Below are positions 24,497 through 32,516 of a stretch of DNA of 64,000 nucleotides, piece after piece (position 1 is the first letter of the stretch; the number at the start of each line of letters is the position of its first letter). The notes under the pieces are model-generated. The model was not told the DNA's origin, ran no database searches, and saw only the letters and a program-made list of their open reading frames with translations. A program made the position numbers and the translations under genes. Origin of the DNA: Peptoniphilus_E sp964345555 (GTDB lineage Bacteria > Bacillota > Clostridia > Tissierellales > Peptoniphilaceae); the NCBI GenBank assembly GCA_964345555.1, contig CAYFRD010000003.1, forward strand, positions 1 to 64,000. The letters run 5' to 3'.

Positions 24497-25741
24497 TTAC
24501 TCTCTTTGAATTTCCACATCTTTCCTGAATTTAGACGGCGACATGGATTTGAACTTGACAAAATTGTTATAGAAAGTCTTTGAATTGTTGTAACCTACTG
24601 AAATAGCTATGTCCCGTATTCTGTAATCCGTTGATTTTAAAAGTTCACAGGCATAATTAATTCTCAAAAAATTCAAAAATTCTTCAAAATTCTTCTCTAC
24701 TGTGAATATCAGCTTTCTATTTAGTTCCTTGACGGAAAGCCCGAACTTTTTAGCTACATCGTTTTCATTTATGTCTTGTGTATATACTTCGTTTAGGTAT
24801 TTGACGATGTCATAGGCATTGTTCTTCTCCTCCATGCTGAACATATTCACAATATTTTTATTTTCTTTTCTGAATTGATTAGGTGTTAATCCCGTGTTTT
24901 TTACAAAGAACTTGGACAGATGAGATGCATCATTAAATCCCACCAGTTCAGCAATTAAGCTCAAAGGAAATTCCGAGTTGGAAAGCAGATTCATAGTCTT
25001 TACGATTCTCATTTCATCTATCAATTTGTGAAAACTGTATCCGGTCACCTTTTTGCAATATTTTGACAGCGATGATTCTGACATATAAAAGAAAGATGAT
25101 ACAGATTTAAGTGTTTGCTTTTCACTTAAATGAGAATACAAATAGGTAAAAATGTTTATTTTTTTGTCGTCGTTCTTCTGTGAAATAGGTCCCATTTCTC
25201 TACTTCTTCGTATTCTTATATATAGTATTAAAAGCTCCGTTATTTTATTTATTAGATATGCATCTAAGAGAACCTTTTCCTCCACAACTTCAAGTGCTGA
25301 TTCAACTCCGACTTCAGACCGTATTTCATTGGCAACAGCAAGGATTTTCTTTGCTTCGTCGTCATTACAATATATTATGGGAGAATTTGATATTTCCGTG
25401 AATATATCCAATTCCCCTTCTATATTTGAGTAAATGTTTTTTAGATTTTGATTCAAAACATTGAAATTGTATACAATTTTTACCAACTGCATAGATTCCT
25501 TGACTTCTATCATTTCTGTGACTTCCCAAGGAACTATTGCAACGCAACAATTAGGTTTAATCTCGTAATCAACCCCGTTTATTTTTATTATTCCCTGTCC
25601 CTTTGTAAAAAATAAAAATCTCGACTCTTTATGCATCAATGAGTTTGTAGGAGCTTCTATTTGTTCTATATCATATGAAAATAATTTCTTTTTATCATAA
25701 TTTGAACAGTATTGTGACTGCAATTCAAAAACATTTGTCAT
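24497..25741 (-). CDS. AraC-family regulator with two complete HTH domains
   Basis: A 414-residue regulator. Residues about 30-100 form a cupin-like sensor domain (S-R-F-L-F-F-T-K-G-Q-G-I-I-K-I-N-G). A helical linker follows. There are then two separate AraC DNA-binding domains: one at about 194-293, ending A-E-L-V-G-F-N-D-A-S-H-L-S-K-F-F ... T-P-N-Q-F-R, and one at about 308-408, with I-A-I-S-V-G-Y-N-N-S-K-T-F-Y-N-N-F ... S-P-S-K-F-R. Most AraC proteins have only one. It lies immediately upstream of arcA on the same strand, with no terminator between, so control of the arc operon is likely but not shown. The ribosome site is AGGAGG. Confidence 0.88.
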   Translation of the reverse strand: MTNVFELQSQYCSNYDKKKLFSYDIEQIEAPTNSLMHKESRFLFFTKGQGIIKINGVDYEIKPNCCVAIVPWEVTEMIEVKESMQLVKIVYNFNVLNQNLKNIYSNIEGELDIFTEISNSPIIYCNDDEAKKILAVANEIRSEVGVESALEVVEEKVLLDAYLINKITELLILYIRIRRSREMGPISQKNDDKKINIFTYLYSHLSEKQTLKSVSSFFYMSESSLSKYCKKVTGYSFHKLIDEMRIVKTMNLLSNSEFPLSLIAELVGFNDASHLSKFFVKNTGLTPNQFRKENKNIVNMFSMEEKNNAYDIVKYLNEVYTQDINENDVAKKFGLSVKELNRKLIFTVEKNFEEFLNFLRINYACELLKSTDYRIRDIAISVGYNNSKTFYNNFVKFKSMSPSKFRKDVEIQRE

Positions 25742-26009
25742 AACCTTTCCTCCTCTTTGTATTTTATCATAAATTCAGCGGTTATTAACATTCTTTTACT
25801 ATATTTTAATCAAACAATTATAAATAAATCTTCAATCTTTGCACAACAATTTATATAGCGAATAACTTGGAACTTTATTATATAAAATAAAGTTATTATT
25901 TCTATTTATGTTTCATTATGAAATTTGCACCGATATTTTAAGCTTATGATTAAAGACAAAAAAATAACAGGTGTTAAACCTGCCATTCTCGTAAAATATG
26001 AAATTTAAA
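25742..26009. other. Non-coding region between the AraC gene and the tRNAs
   Basis: About 270 very AT-rich bases with no credible gene. For the AraC gene, a possible minus-strand promoter (TTGTGC, 18 bases, TATAAT) can be drawn near 25820-25855. A 9-base-pair inverted repeat, AACTTTATT/AATAAAGTT, lies at 25871-25894. Tandem terminators after the tRNAs occupy the right end. Confidence 0.5.
25968..25982 (-). terminator. Second terminator after tRNA-Cys
   Basis: A short stem CAGGT-TTAAC-ACCTG on the minus strand followed by TTATTTTTTT. It lies about 30 bases past the first tRNA terminator and would also insulate the AraC gene. Confidence 0.6.
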
Positions 26010-26037
26010 AAGCCTCACAAATAAATTTGCAAGGCTT
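26010..26037 (-). terminator. Terminator of the tRNA-His-tRNA-Cys unit
   Basis: Minus-strand stem AAGCCT...AGGCTT with an inner CAAAT/ATTTG pairing, followed by TTTTT. It starts nine bases after the CCA end of tRNA-Cys. Confidence 0.75.
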
Positions 26038-26045
26038 ATAAAAAT

Positions 26046-26119
26046 TGGAGGCGACAACCAGATTTGAACTGGTGATAAGGGTGTTGCAGACCCGCGCCTT
26101 ACCACTTGGCTATGTCGCC
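26046..26119 (-). tRNA. tRNA-Cys (GCA)
   Basis: A 74-base cloverleaf with the acceptor stem GGCGACA/TGTCGCC, D-arm, anticodon loop CTGCAAC carrying GCA, and T-arm with TTCAAAT. The 3' CCA is encoded (26046-26048). It lies three bases after tRNA-His and is probably processed from the same transcript. Confidence 0.95.
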
Positions 26120-26122
26120 TTA

Positions 26123-26200
26123 TGGGGTGGATAGTGGGATTCGAACCCACGACCTCAAGAGCCACAATCTTGCGCCCTAACCAACTAGGCCATACCCACC
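26123..26200 (-). tRNA. tRNA-His (GTG)
   Basis: A 78-base cloverleaf with anticodon loop TTGTGGC (GTG), T-loop TTCGAAT and encoded CCA. The acceptor has eight pairs because the extra G at -1 faces C73, the identity element of tRNA-His. It is first in the two-tRNA transcript. Confidence 0.95.
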
Positions 26201-26215
26201 GCATCGACTTTATTA

Positions 26216-26244
26216 ATGTTAACAAAAATTTACATTATAGTCAA
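26216..26244 (-). promoter_or_regulatory. Promoter of the tRNA pair
   Basis: Minus-strand -35 TTGACT (26239-26244), 17-base spacer and -10 TAACAT (26216-26221). It would start transcription about nine bases before tRNA-His. Read-through from the RNase PH gene is an alternative. Confidence 0.5.
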
Positions 26245-26263
26245 GAGTAATTTTATTCTTCTG

Positions 26264-27565
26264 TCATTTATTGTGCTCTACTAAGAATTTTCTGAATTTT
26301 TCCAAGGCTTTACTTCTATGACTTATTCGATTTTTTTCTTCATCGGTCATCTCTGCAAAGGTTTTGTTGTATCCATTGGGAATGAATATGCTGTCATATC
26401 CGAAGCCGTTCTCTCCTCTTTCTTCTGTGGTGATTTCCCCTTCACAAACTCCCTCAAAATAATATTCTTGGTAATTTTCATCTATATAGATCAAAACCGT
26501 TTTAAAATAGGCTCTTCTGTCCTTGATATTTTCTAAATTATCAAGGAGTTTTCTTCTATTTGCAGCATCATCATGATTTAGACTGTACCTTGCAGAGTGA
26601 ACTCCGGGTTCTCCTCCGATAGATTCAACGAACAATCCCGAATCATCTGCGATTACAGCCATATCTATTTCTTTTTTTATGGACATGGCTTTTATCCTTG
26701 CATTCTCTTTAAGAGTGTCAAATTTTTCATCTACTTCCATTCCGCCAAATCCCACTTGTCTTTTTGATACCACATCAAGTTGAGTATCTGTCAAAATTTC
26801 TCTTATTTCCTTGACTTTATTGGTGTTATCACTTGATAATACTATCTTCTTTCTGAAAGGAAGTGTCTTTTCATAGAGAGCAAATATTGATTTTATTCCG
26901 TTTTCTCCCAGATCCAACAATTCATAGAAGTCCGTCTTGGTCATAGGTTTTTTTTCTGATGTACTTTGTACTTCAATTATTTCAAATTTGTCATTCATTA
27001 CTAAGTTCATATCCACATCAGCAGAAAAATCTTCATAATAATCGAGATCTAAAAGCTTTTCTCCTTTTACGATTCCAAGGCTTATTGCTCCGATCCTGCA
27101 CGTTATTGGGTTTTCTTCGATTAACTTATCCTTTATTGCCTTGTTCACCGCAAGTACAAGAGCTGCATATGCTCCATTTATAGAGGCGGTTCTTGTGCCT
27201 CCATCTGCAGATATTACGTCGCAGTCTATCCATATGGTTTTTTCTTCCAATTTAAACAAGTCTATGCAGGATCTTAAACTTCTACCGATCAATCTTTGAA
27301 TTTCTTGACTTCTGCCATCTATTTTGCCCTTTGATATATCTCTTACCTTTCGATTCTTGGTTGCTCCTGGAAGCATTGAGTATTCACAGGAGAGCCACCC
27401 CATTCCCTTCCCCTTTAAAAAAAATGGAACTTTGTCTTCTATCATGGCTGTGCATATTACTTTTGTATTGCCACATTCAATTAACACAGACCCTTCCGGA
27501 TTGGATGTATAGTTCAAATTTATTTTCATTTCTCTGATTTGGTTATTTTGTCTTTTTGTTCTCAT
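26264..27565 (-). CDS. rph: Ribonuclease PH fused to XTP/dITP pyrophosphatase
   Basis: A 433-residue two-enzyme protein from the ATG at 27565, which has GGAGG six bases upstream; the 24 residues before it are not family-like. Residues 1-238 are RNase PH, the phosphorolytic tRNA 3'-end trimming enzyme (S-A-D-G-G-T-R-T-A-S-I near 120; G-W-L-S-C-E-Y-S-M-L-P). Residues about 240-433 are a RdgB/HAM1-type non-canonical purine NTP pyrophosphatase (S-S-D-N-T-N-K-V-K-E-I, A-D-D-S-G-L-F-V, and C-terminal S-H-R-S-K-A). The second half removes ITP and XTP. The tRNA genes directly downstream are possible substrates of the first half. Confidence 0.93.
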   Translation of the reverse strand: MRTKRQNNQIREMKINLNYTSNPEGSVLIECGNTKVICTAMIEDKVPFFLKGKGMGWLSCEYSMLPGATKNRKVRDISKGKIDGRSQEIQRLIGRSLRSCIDLFKLEEKTIWIDCDVISADGGTRTASINGAYAALVLAVNKAIKDKLIEENPITCRIGAISLGIVKGEKLLDLDYYEDFSADVDMNLVMNDKFEIIEVQSTSEKKPMTKTDFYELLDLGENGIKSIFALYEKTLPFRKKIVLSSDNTNKVKEIREILTDTQLDVVSKRQVGFGGMEVDEKFDTLKENARIKAMSIKKEIDMAVIADDSGLFVESIGGEPGVHSARYSLNHDDAANRRKLLDNLENIKDRRAYFKTVLIYIDENYQEYYFEGVCEGEITTEERGENGFGYDSIFIPNGYNKTFAEMTDEEKNRISHRSKALEKFRKFLVEHNK

Positions 27566-27584
27566 GAAATCCTCCAAAAAAGAA

Positions 27585-27617
27585 CCCACCCTTCCACGAT
27601 GTTTCGCTTCGGATGGG
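27585..27617 (-). terminator. Probable terminator between the amidase and RNase PH genes
   Basis: A 7-base-pair GC-rich stem (CCCATCC/GGGTGGG, one G-T pair) with a 19-base loop, followed on the minus strand by TTCTTTTTT. A small GTTG-CGAAA-CAAC hairpin lies just upstream. The large loop lowers confidence. It also forms the leader of the RNase PH gene. Confidence 0.5.
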
Positions 27618-27654
27618 CTTGTTGTTTCGCAACACAAGAGATTAAATACCTCTT

Positions 27655-29055
27655 TTACATTTCAACATATTCATTTACGTAATTATTTATGCCCTTGTAT
27701 ATTCCCTCTGCCAACTTTTCAAGATATGCATCATCTATTATATATTCATAGTCATCGGGGTTTGACATAAATCCCAGCTCAACAATAGCAGAAACACACT
27801 TTGTCTTATTTAAAACTACCAAGTCCGGTCTGTTTTTTATTCCTCTGCTCACCGAACCCGTTTCAGCTATTAAAGATTTCAATAAAGCTGATGCGAAATG
27901 CTTTTGCTCAGTTTCTTTTATCTCTACATTTTTTTCATGGGCGTAGAGCACTTCTATGCCCTTTGCTTCTCTGTTTTCAGATGAATTGAAGTGTATGGAT
28001 ATAAATAATTCAAAATCTTCATTATTTGCGATATTTGCCCTGTCAAGCAGTTTCACATATTCGTCTTGATCTCTGGTCGTGGCGATTTCATAGGGACTCG
28101 ATGCCAACTTTGCTTCAAGAATTTTTGCCACTTTTAAATTCAAAGCTTTTTCCTGCAATCCCGATTCCACAATAGCACCGCTATCTTTGCCTCCATGCCC
28201 CGGATCTATCAATATGGAAACCTTGCCCACAGGCTTTATTTTTTTATTGATAACTCTTTCTTCTTTCTCTTCAAAATCGATACTCAATCCTGCTGCTTTG
28301 TACTGCTCCTTTTCAGATTTGGATTCAATCTCGTTCATCTCTTTTTTTTCGATATTCGAAACAAAAGTTCCATTTGACGAAGCACTGGTTTTTATTGGCT
28401 CTGAATTTTTCGTATATTCAGATTTGTCATTATTTGTATCCGATTTTTTTTCTTCTTGAGCAGGTTCTGTATTTGTTGTTATGGATGCAACTTTAGGTTC
28501 AACTTTTTTAGGTGCTTCTACCTTTTTTTCAGCTAAACTATTTGGAGGATTTAAATCTTCCATTTTTTCCTTGCTTGAGTACACTGATGCCGTCTGTGAA
28601 TCATTGTCCCAGGAAACTTCATATCCTAAGGTCTCAGTCAAAAATCTCAGAGGTACCATAGTCTTGGTTTCAGCTTTAGGTTCCTTATAAGATGTAAATC
28701 TGGGAATTGAAGCGTCGTCTATCTTTTTCTTTTCGCCGTCAATATATACTATATTCGAGTCTATTTTAAGCAATACATTTCTGTCTTTATAATCGATAGT
28801 TGCATTCTTCAACTTGTCGTTCCATGTAACCTTTGCACCTAAGCTTTCGACAATTTCTCTCACCGGAACAAAAGTCTTGGAATTTTGAGAATAGGGTTTG
28901 AAGTCACAGAACAATTTCTTGCCGTCGATCATGACATTGACTTCGTATACTTTTGTGTTTTTATTATTAATATCTACATAAAAATCCGAATCTGCATAAA
29001 CTTTGCTGCTAAAAAATATCAAAAACATTATTAAAAATAAAGTTGTCTTTTTCAT
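27655..29055 (-). CDS. N-acetylmuramoyl-L-alanine amidase (Amidase_3) with stalk domain
   Basis: A 466-residue secreted cell-wall hydrolase. Residues 1-21 are a signal peptide. Residues 40-160 hold two stalk (copper amine oxidase N-like) repeats (T-F-V-P-V-R-E-I-V and T-M-V-P-L-R-F-L-T). Residues 165-275 form a low-complexity, Lys/Glu/Ser/Thr-rich linker. Residues 278-461 are the zinc amidase: H287 in D-P-G-H-G-G-K-D, E302, H355 in S-I-H-F-N-S, and E426 in V-E-L-G-F. It cleaves the amide between muramic acid and the peptide stem. The same stalk module occurs in the phosphodiester glycosidase of this window, hinting at a shared surface location. Confidence 0.92.
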   Translation of the reverse strand: MKKTTLFLIMFLIFFSSKVYADSDFYVDINNKNTKVYEVNVMIDGKKLFCDFKPYSQNSKTFVPVREIVESLGAKVTWNDKLKNATIDYKDRNVLLKIDSNIVYIDGEKKKIDDASIPRFTSYKEPKAETKTMVPLRFLTETLGYEVSWDNDSQTASVYSSKEKMEDLNPPNSLAEKKVEAPKKVEPKVASITTNTEPAQEEKKSDTNNDKSEYTKNSEPIKTSASSNGTFVSNIEKKEMNEIESKSEKEQYKAAGLSIDFEEKEERVINKKIKPVGKVSILIDPGHGGKDSGAIVESGLQEKALNLKVAKILEAKLASSPYEIATTRDQDEYVKLLDRANIANNEDFELFISIHFNSSENREAKGIEVLYAHEKNVEIKETEQKHFASALLKSLIAETGSVSRGIKNRPDLVVLNKTKCVSAIVELGFMSNPDDYEYIIDDAYLEKLAEGIYKGINNYVNEYVEM

Positions 29056-29075
29056 ACTCCCTCCTATGCTATTAC

Positions 29076-29104
29076 AGTTTACAATATTAACAAAATTATG
29101 TCAA
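29076..29104 (-). promoter_or_regulatory. Promoter of the amidase gene
   Basis: Minus-strand -35 TTGACA (29099-29104, perfect), 17-base spacer and -10 TAAACT (29076-29081). A GGAGGG ribosome site follows before the ATG. Confidence 0.65.
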
Positions 29105-29109
29105 ATTAA

Positions 29110-30096
29110 TTACAAAACTCTGTATAGTTCGTCAGGAGAAATTTCCGATAAAACCATTTCGCCTTCACTTGATACTACCGTTAAATTTTCGCCTTCTTTG
29201 ATCTTTCCGACTTTTGTAACAAGTATCTTCCTTGATTTACATTCTTCTTTAAAATTATTAAAGTTTTTTTCAGGCATTATAAATATCATGCTACCTGAAG
29301 AAATCAGTCTGTACACATCCAATTTAAAGTGCTTGGCGATTTTCAAAGTTGAAGCCTTAACAGGGATATCATCTTTATTTACCACAATATTTTTCTCAAT
29401 TAGCTTACTTGTTTCAGTCAAAGCCCCATATACTCCCCCTTCGGTTATATCGTGCATGTGCCTTACTCCGTACTTGACTGCGATTTCAGATTCTTCCAGA
29501 ACAGAGAGTAAATTTACAGAATGTTCCAATTCATCTATTTCACTTTCAGTTAAAATATCTTTGACTTCGTCTTTTTTGCTACTGTAGATAATCGAGCTGC
29601 CTTCTATGGCTATATGTTTGGAAATTGCCACTACATCGCCAACCTCTATCTTTGTGTAATCCAATAAGTTCTCTTTTTTAACTCTGCCTATGGCGGTGGC
29701 TGTAATTATGATTTTATTTACTGCGTCGGTAACTTCCGTATGACCTCCTATAATGTCTAAGTTCAGCTTATTACACTCCTCATTAGCTTCAACAACTAAT
29801 TCATTTAATTGTTCTAAATCGGCATCGGGCGGTATCAACACGCTGAGCAATACTCCCACAGGCTCCGCTCCTTGACAGGCAATGTCATTTATGGACACAT
29901 TTATGGACAGTATTCCCAAGTTTTTATCCGCTCCCGTTATGGGATCTGTGGAAGCAACTATTAAATCTCCTCCAAAATCCATAACGGCCGTATCTGCACC
30001 TATCCCTCCGCCATGGAGGACTTCTCTTCTCTTCAAATCTATATTTTTAAAGATGTAGTTGTTTAATTGTTCATTGGTTAATTTACCTATTTCCAT
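29110..30096 (-). CDS. Stand-alone AIR-synthase/HypE-like protein
   Basis: A 328-residue protein of the PurM/HypE/SelD/ThiL ATP-binding superfamily. The N-terminal half has G-G-G-I-G-A-D-T-A-V near 30, A-S-T-D-P-I-T-G-A near 48, N-D-I-A-C-Q-G-A-E-P-V-G and G-G-H-T-E-V-T. The C-terminal half has M-H-D-I-T-E-G-G-V-Y-G-A. The closest named family is HypE-like AIR synthase-related proteins, but the terminal P-R-x-C tail of true HypE is absent and no hydrogenase maturation genes are nearby. It starts two bases after the PilM-PilN gene, so it is co-transcribed with the pilus cluster. Its substrate is unknown. Confidence 0.8.
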   Translation of the reverse strand: MEIGKLTNEQLNNYIFKNIDLKRREVLHGGGIGADTAVMDFGGDLIVASTDPITGADKNLGILSINVSINDIACQGAEPVGVLLSVLIPPDADLEQLNELVVEANEECNKLNLDIIGGHTEVTDAVNKIIITATAIGRVKKENLLDYTKIEVGDVVAISKHIAIEGSSIIYSSKKDEVKDILTESEIDELEHSVNLLSVLEESEIAVKYGVRHMHDITEGGVYGALTETSKLIEKNIVVNKDDIPVKASTLKIAKHFKLDVYRLISSGSMIFIMPEKNFNNFKEECKSRKILVTKVGKIKEGENLTVVSSEGEMVLSEISPDELYRVL

Positions 30097-30098
30097 CT

Positions 30099-31445
30099 TT
30101 ACTCCCCAAATTTTACTTCTATTTTAAAATTCAGCAAATTGTTTTCAATCTCATTATTTATTATTTTCAACTCATATTCAATATTTTTTATAATATCTTC
30201 CACAACTTTTTTAGATTTGGCAATACCGCTTATGTAGAGCGTTCCGTTTCTGTAATCATAGCTTGTGAAAAGCAAGTCGTCATTTTCGATTTTCTCAAGC
30301 TCTATAAATAAATTTTCAAAATTTTTATTATTTTTTATTTTTTCTTTTATATTATTTTCTTTCCTTTGTTTTTCTAAAAGAGTCTCATTGTCTTCCTTTA
30401 ACTTTTCAATATTAATACCTTCTATTTGCCTTTTCAAATTCCCGTGCTCTTCGTTTAAAGCGACTATCTCACCTTCTCTATCGGCTAAAGTCCTATTTAA
30501 ATAAAAATATAAAGATGAGTTAAATATTAAAAATACAAGCAAAAAATATAATATACCTTTGTTCCTTTTCTTCTTTTTATCTATAAAATTAAACTTTTCA
30601 TTGAGATCCATATCTCTTATGCCTATACCGAATCTCTTTGCACCGGTATCCACAAATTGGCTTATGTACTTCTTTGTAATATCAAAAAGTGCACTTCCAA
30701 AAAAAGTAGCTGTGCCTTTACCCAGCATATTTGCCACTAATATAGTCTTTTCATAGAGTATTATATCCGATCTTTCTCTTACTTTCATCTTGATGTTATC
30801 ATCAATTTCGTAGTATTTTCCATCAAGTATATTCAACAGACTGTAATATTCCAGATCTAAGTCTTCAAGCAGATTTTTAAATTCATTTATATACATCACT
30901 TTGACTCTATTGCTCTTTAATATGCATATATTGCTAAGACCGAAGAAAATCATATTTTCATCGTCTTTTATCCTAAAAATATCTCTTATGGAATAAATCC
31001 CCAAGAGATTTTTATTCAGCCTTTCAAATATCTCAATGTAGTCCTTGAGGACCTTTTTTTCTATGAGCCTTGCTTCCACGTGGTATTCATTGCCCGATTC
31101 AACATAGTCATATTTTGTATTATAATTGTCAATATCCACCGGCAATAAGCTTTCAAGTTCATAATAAACCATTGAATGAATATCCTCTTTTTTAATTTTA
31201 GGAAGGGATATTTCGTAGCTCAAAAACTTTGAAGATGGACTGATTATGATGAAATTTTCCATAGGATTATTTTCAAAAAACTTTTTAAAAATATAAAATA
31301 AATTATTTTTGTCAATTATTTCAAAATCTTCTATTATAGATTTAGGTACCTCAAACTCGATATCTTTATCCTTGGCAAGAATTTTTATCGACAGATCTTC
31401 AACTATTACAATATTTATGTTTTCAAGTCTTTTCAATGAACTCAT
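30099..31445 (-). CDS. PilM-PilN fusion protein of a type IV pilus
   Basis: 448 residues from the ATG at 31445, which overlaps the pilD stop (ATGA) and has GGAG seven bases upstream. The first 290 residues resemble the actin-like PilM cytoplasmic protein (V-Y-Y-E-L-E-S-L-L-P region near 95-105). A Lys-rich stretch then leads to one membrane span (about 297-316), a coiled coil (318-375), and a PilN-like periplasm-type domain with Y-R-N-G-T-L-Y-I-S-G-I-A-K-S near 405. Such fusion joins the inside and outside halves of the alignment complex in one chain. Family assignment is by layout and context; direct similarity is weak. Confidence 0.7.
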   Translation of the reverse strand: MSSLKRLENINIVIVEDLSIKILAKDKDIEFEVPKSIIEDFEIIDKNNLFYIFKKFFENNPMENFIIISPSSKFLSYEISLPKIKKEDIHSMVYYELESLLPVDIDNYNTKYDYVESGNEYHVEARLIEKKVLKDYIEIFERLNKNLLGIYSIRDIFRIKDDENMIFFGLSNICILKSNRVKVMYINEFKNLLEDLDLEYYSLLNILDGKYYEIDDNIKMKVRERSDIILYEKTILVANMLGKGTATFFGSALFDITKKYISQFVDTGAKRFGIGIRDMDLNEKFNFIDKKKKRNKGILYFLLVFLIFNSSLYFYLNRTLADREGEIVALNEEHGNLKRQIEGINIEKLKEDNETLLEKQRKENNIKEKIKNNKNFENLFIELEKIENDDLLFTSYDYRNGTLYISGIAKSKKVVEDIIKNIEYELKIINNEIENNLLNFKIEVKFGE

Positions 31446-32140
31446 AACATCACTCCGAATATACTCATGGATATATAGGGACAAAAAGCAATATCATCTC
31501 TTAAATCCTTCTTATTAAAAATAATAAGAATTATACTGAATATGGATGCCAATACAAAGGCATTTCTAAAAACGGCAAATGCGCTGAACAAATCTTTCGC
31601 AAAAAATCCCGACAATGCACCCAGAAGTACATCCGCCTCGCCCATTGCATCGCTTAATTTATATATGGAATAATACACAATTAACAACATCATCATATTT
31701 GCAAGGGGAATTACTAAAACCGACTTAAAAATCAAGTTGTGTATTAACTCCAAAATAAACAATGCCAATATATCAATAATGTAAACTTCCTTGTGCTTCA
31801 AATCCGTAAAAGAAATTAAAAGCAACAAAATAGATTGAATCACTCTTATAAAAAACAATGTGGAAATTTCGTATTTTAAGTATAAAAGACAAAATACAAC
31901 AGCTGTGACCACTTCATATGCCGGAGTTGCAAGAGGTATCTTCTCTTTGCAATTTCTACACTTTCCTCGCAATAAGATATAGGAAACAACAGGAACATTT
32001 AAATACAGCGGTATAGTGTAATGACAACTTTCACAGTGCGATCTGCCATATATGAAATCTTTTATATTTTCCCTTCTGTATATGAAAGCCCCGATTAATG
32101 AGCCGATGAAAGTCCCGGCGATAAAAATAACAAAAATCAT
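31442..32140 (-). CDS. pilD: Prepilin peptidase
   Basis: A 232-residue membrane aspartyl protease that cleaves and methylates prepilins. Residues 35-70 carry the N-terminal two-CxxC zinc loop (C-E-S-C-H and C-R-N-C-K). The catalytic aspartates lie in F-T-D-L-K-H-K-E and G-E-A-D-V-L-L-G. About seven spans are visible. The ATG at 32140 overlaps the pilin stop (TGATG); a TTG one codon earlier is worse spaced from GGTG. It lies in the pilus operon, before the PilM-PilN gene. Confidence 0.9.
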   Translation of the reverse strand: MIFVIFIAGTFIGSLIGAFIYRRENIKDFIYGRSHCESCHYTIPLYLNVPVVSYILLRGKCRNCKEKIPLATPAYEVVTAVVFCLLYLKYEISTLFFIRVIQSILLLLISFTDLKHKEVYIIDILALFILELIHNLIFKSVLVIPLANMMMLLIVYYSIYKLSDAMGEADVLLGALSGFFAKDLFSAFAVFRNAFVLASIFSIILIIFNKKDLRDDIAFCPYISMSIFGVML

Positions 32141-32508
32141 CAATATTCACCAGTTAACACCAATTTATCTCCTTCTACTTTGAGCATGCCCGGTGTGACT
32201 TTTATCTCCTGATTTTCTCCCAATGTAATAGTGAAATCTCCCTTTGAATAAGCCTTTGCAGGTTTTGGTAAGCTTCCTTCAAAATAATCCTCCAAGTCCT
32301 TCATACTCACTGTAGTTGCATCTTCATTTTCCATAAGGTAAAGTATTGCAGCGTTTTTAATTTCCTTTACATTGACATTGTGTGCAGCTGCCTGTGCACT
32401 TAAATTTGACTTTGTAAATCTGGGTATTGCCACTGATACCAATATCAAGATAATGGCAATTACAATGACTAACTCAACTAATGTAAATGCTTTAAATTTT
32501 CTTTTCAT
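32140..32508 (-). CDS. Type IV pilin / pseudopilin
   Basis: A 122-residue prepilin. A short basic leader (M-K-R-K-F-K-A) precedes F-T-L-V-E-L-V-I-V-I-A-I-I-L-I-L, the class III N-methylated helix with Glu at +5. The residue before the cleavage site is Ala rather than the usual Gly. The globular part is small (about 85 residues) with no cysteines, resembling ComGC or minor pseudopilins. It is the only pilin gene in the cluster. GAGGTG precedes the ATG. Confidence 0.88.
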   Translation of the reverse strand: MKRKFKAFTLVELVIVIAIILILVSVAIPRFTKSNLSAQAAAHNVNVKEIKNAAILYLMENEDATTVSMKDLEDYFEGSLPKPAKAYSKGDFTITLGENQEIKVTPGMLKVEGDKLVLTGEY

Positions 32509-32516
32509 AACTCACC

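Noticed and set aside
25974..26225. An 83-codon frame across the two tRNAs
   Set aside because: It reads through two clear tRNA genes and resembles no protein.
4313..27632. A 14-base match, TTGTTGTTTCGCAA, in two intergenic regions (4313-4326 and 27619-27632), each preceded by CC-rich DNA with CACGAT
   Set aside because: Several 14-base matches are expected by chance in 64 kb, and the flanking likeness is weak. A genome-wide search for more copies would be needed to call a repeat family.
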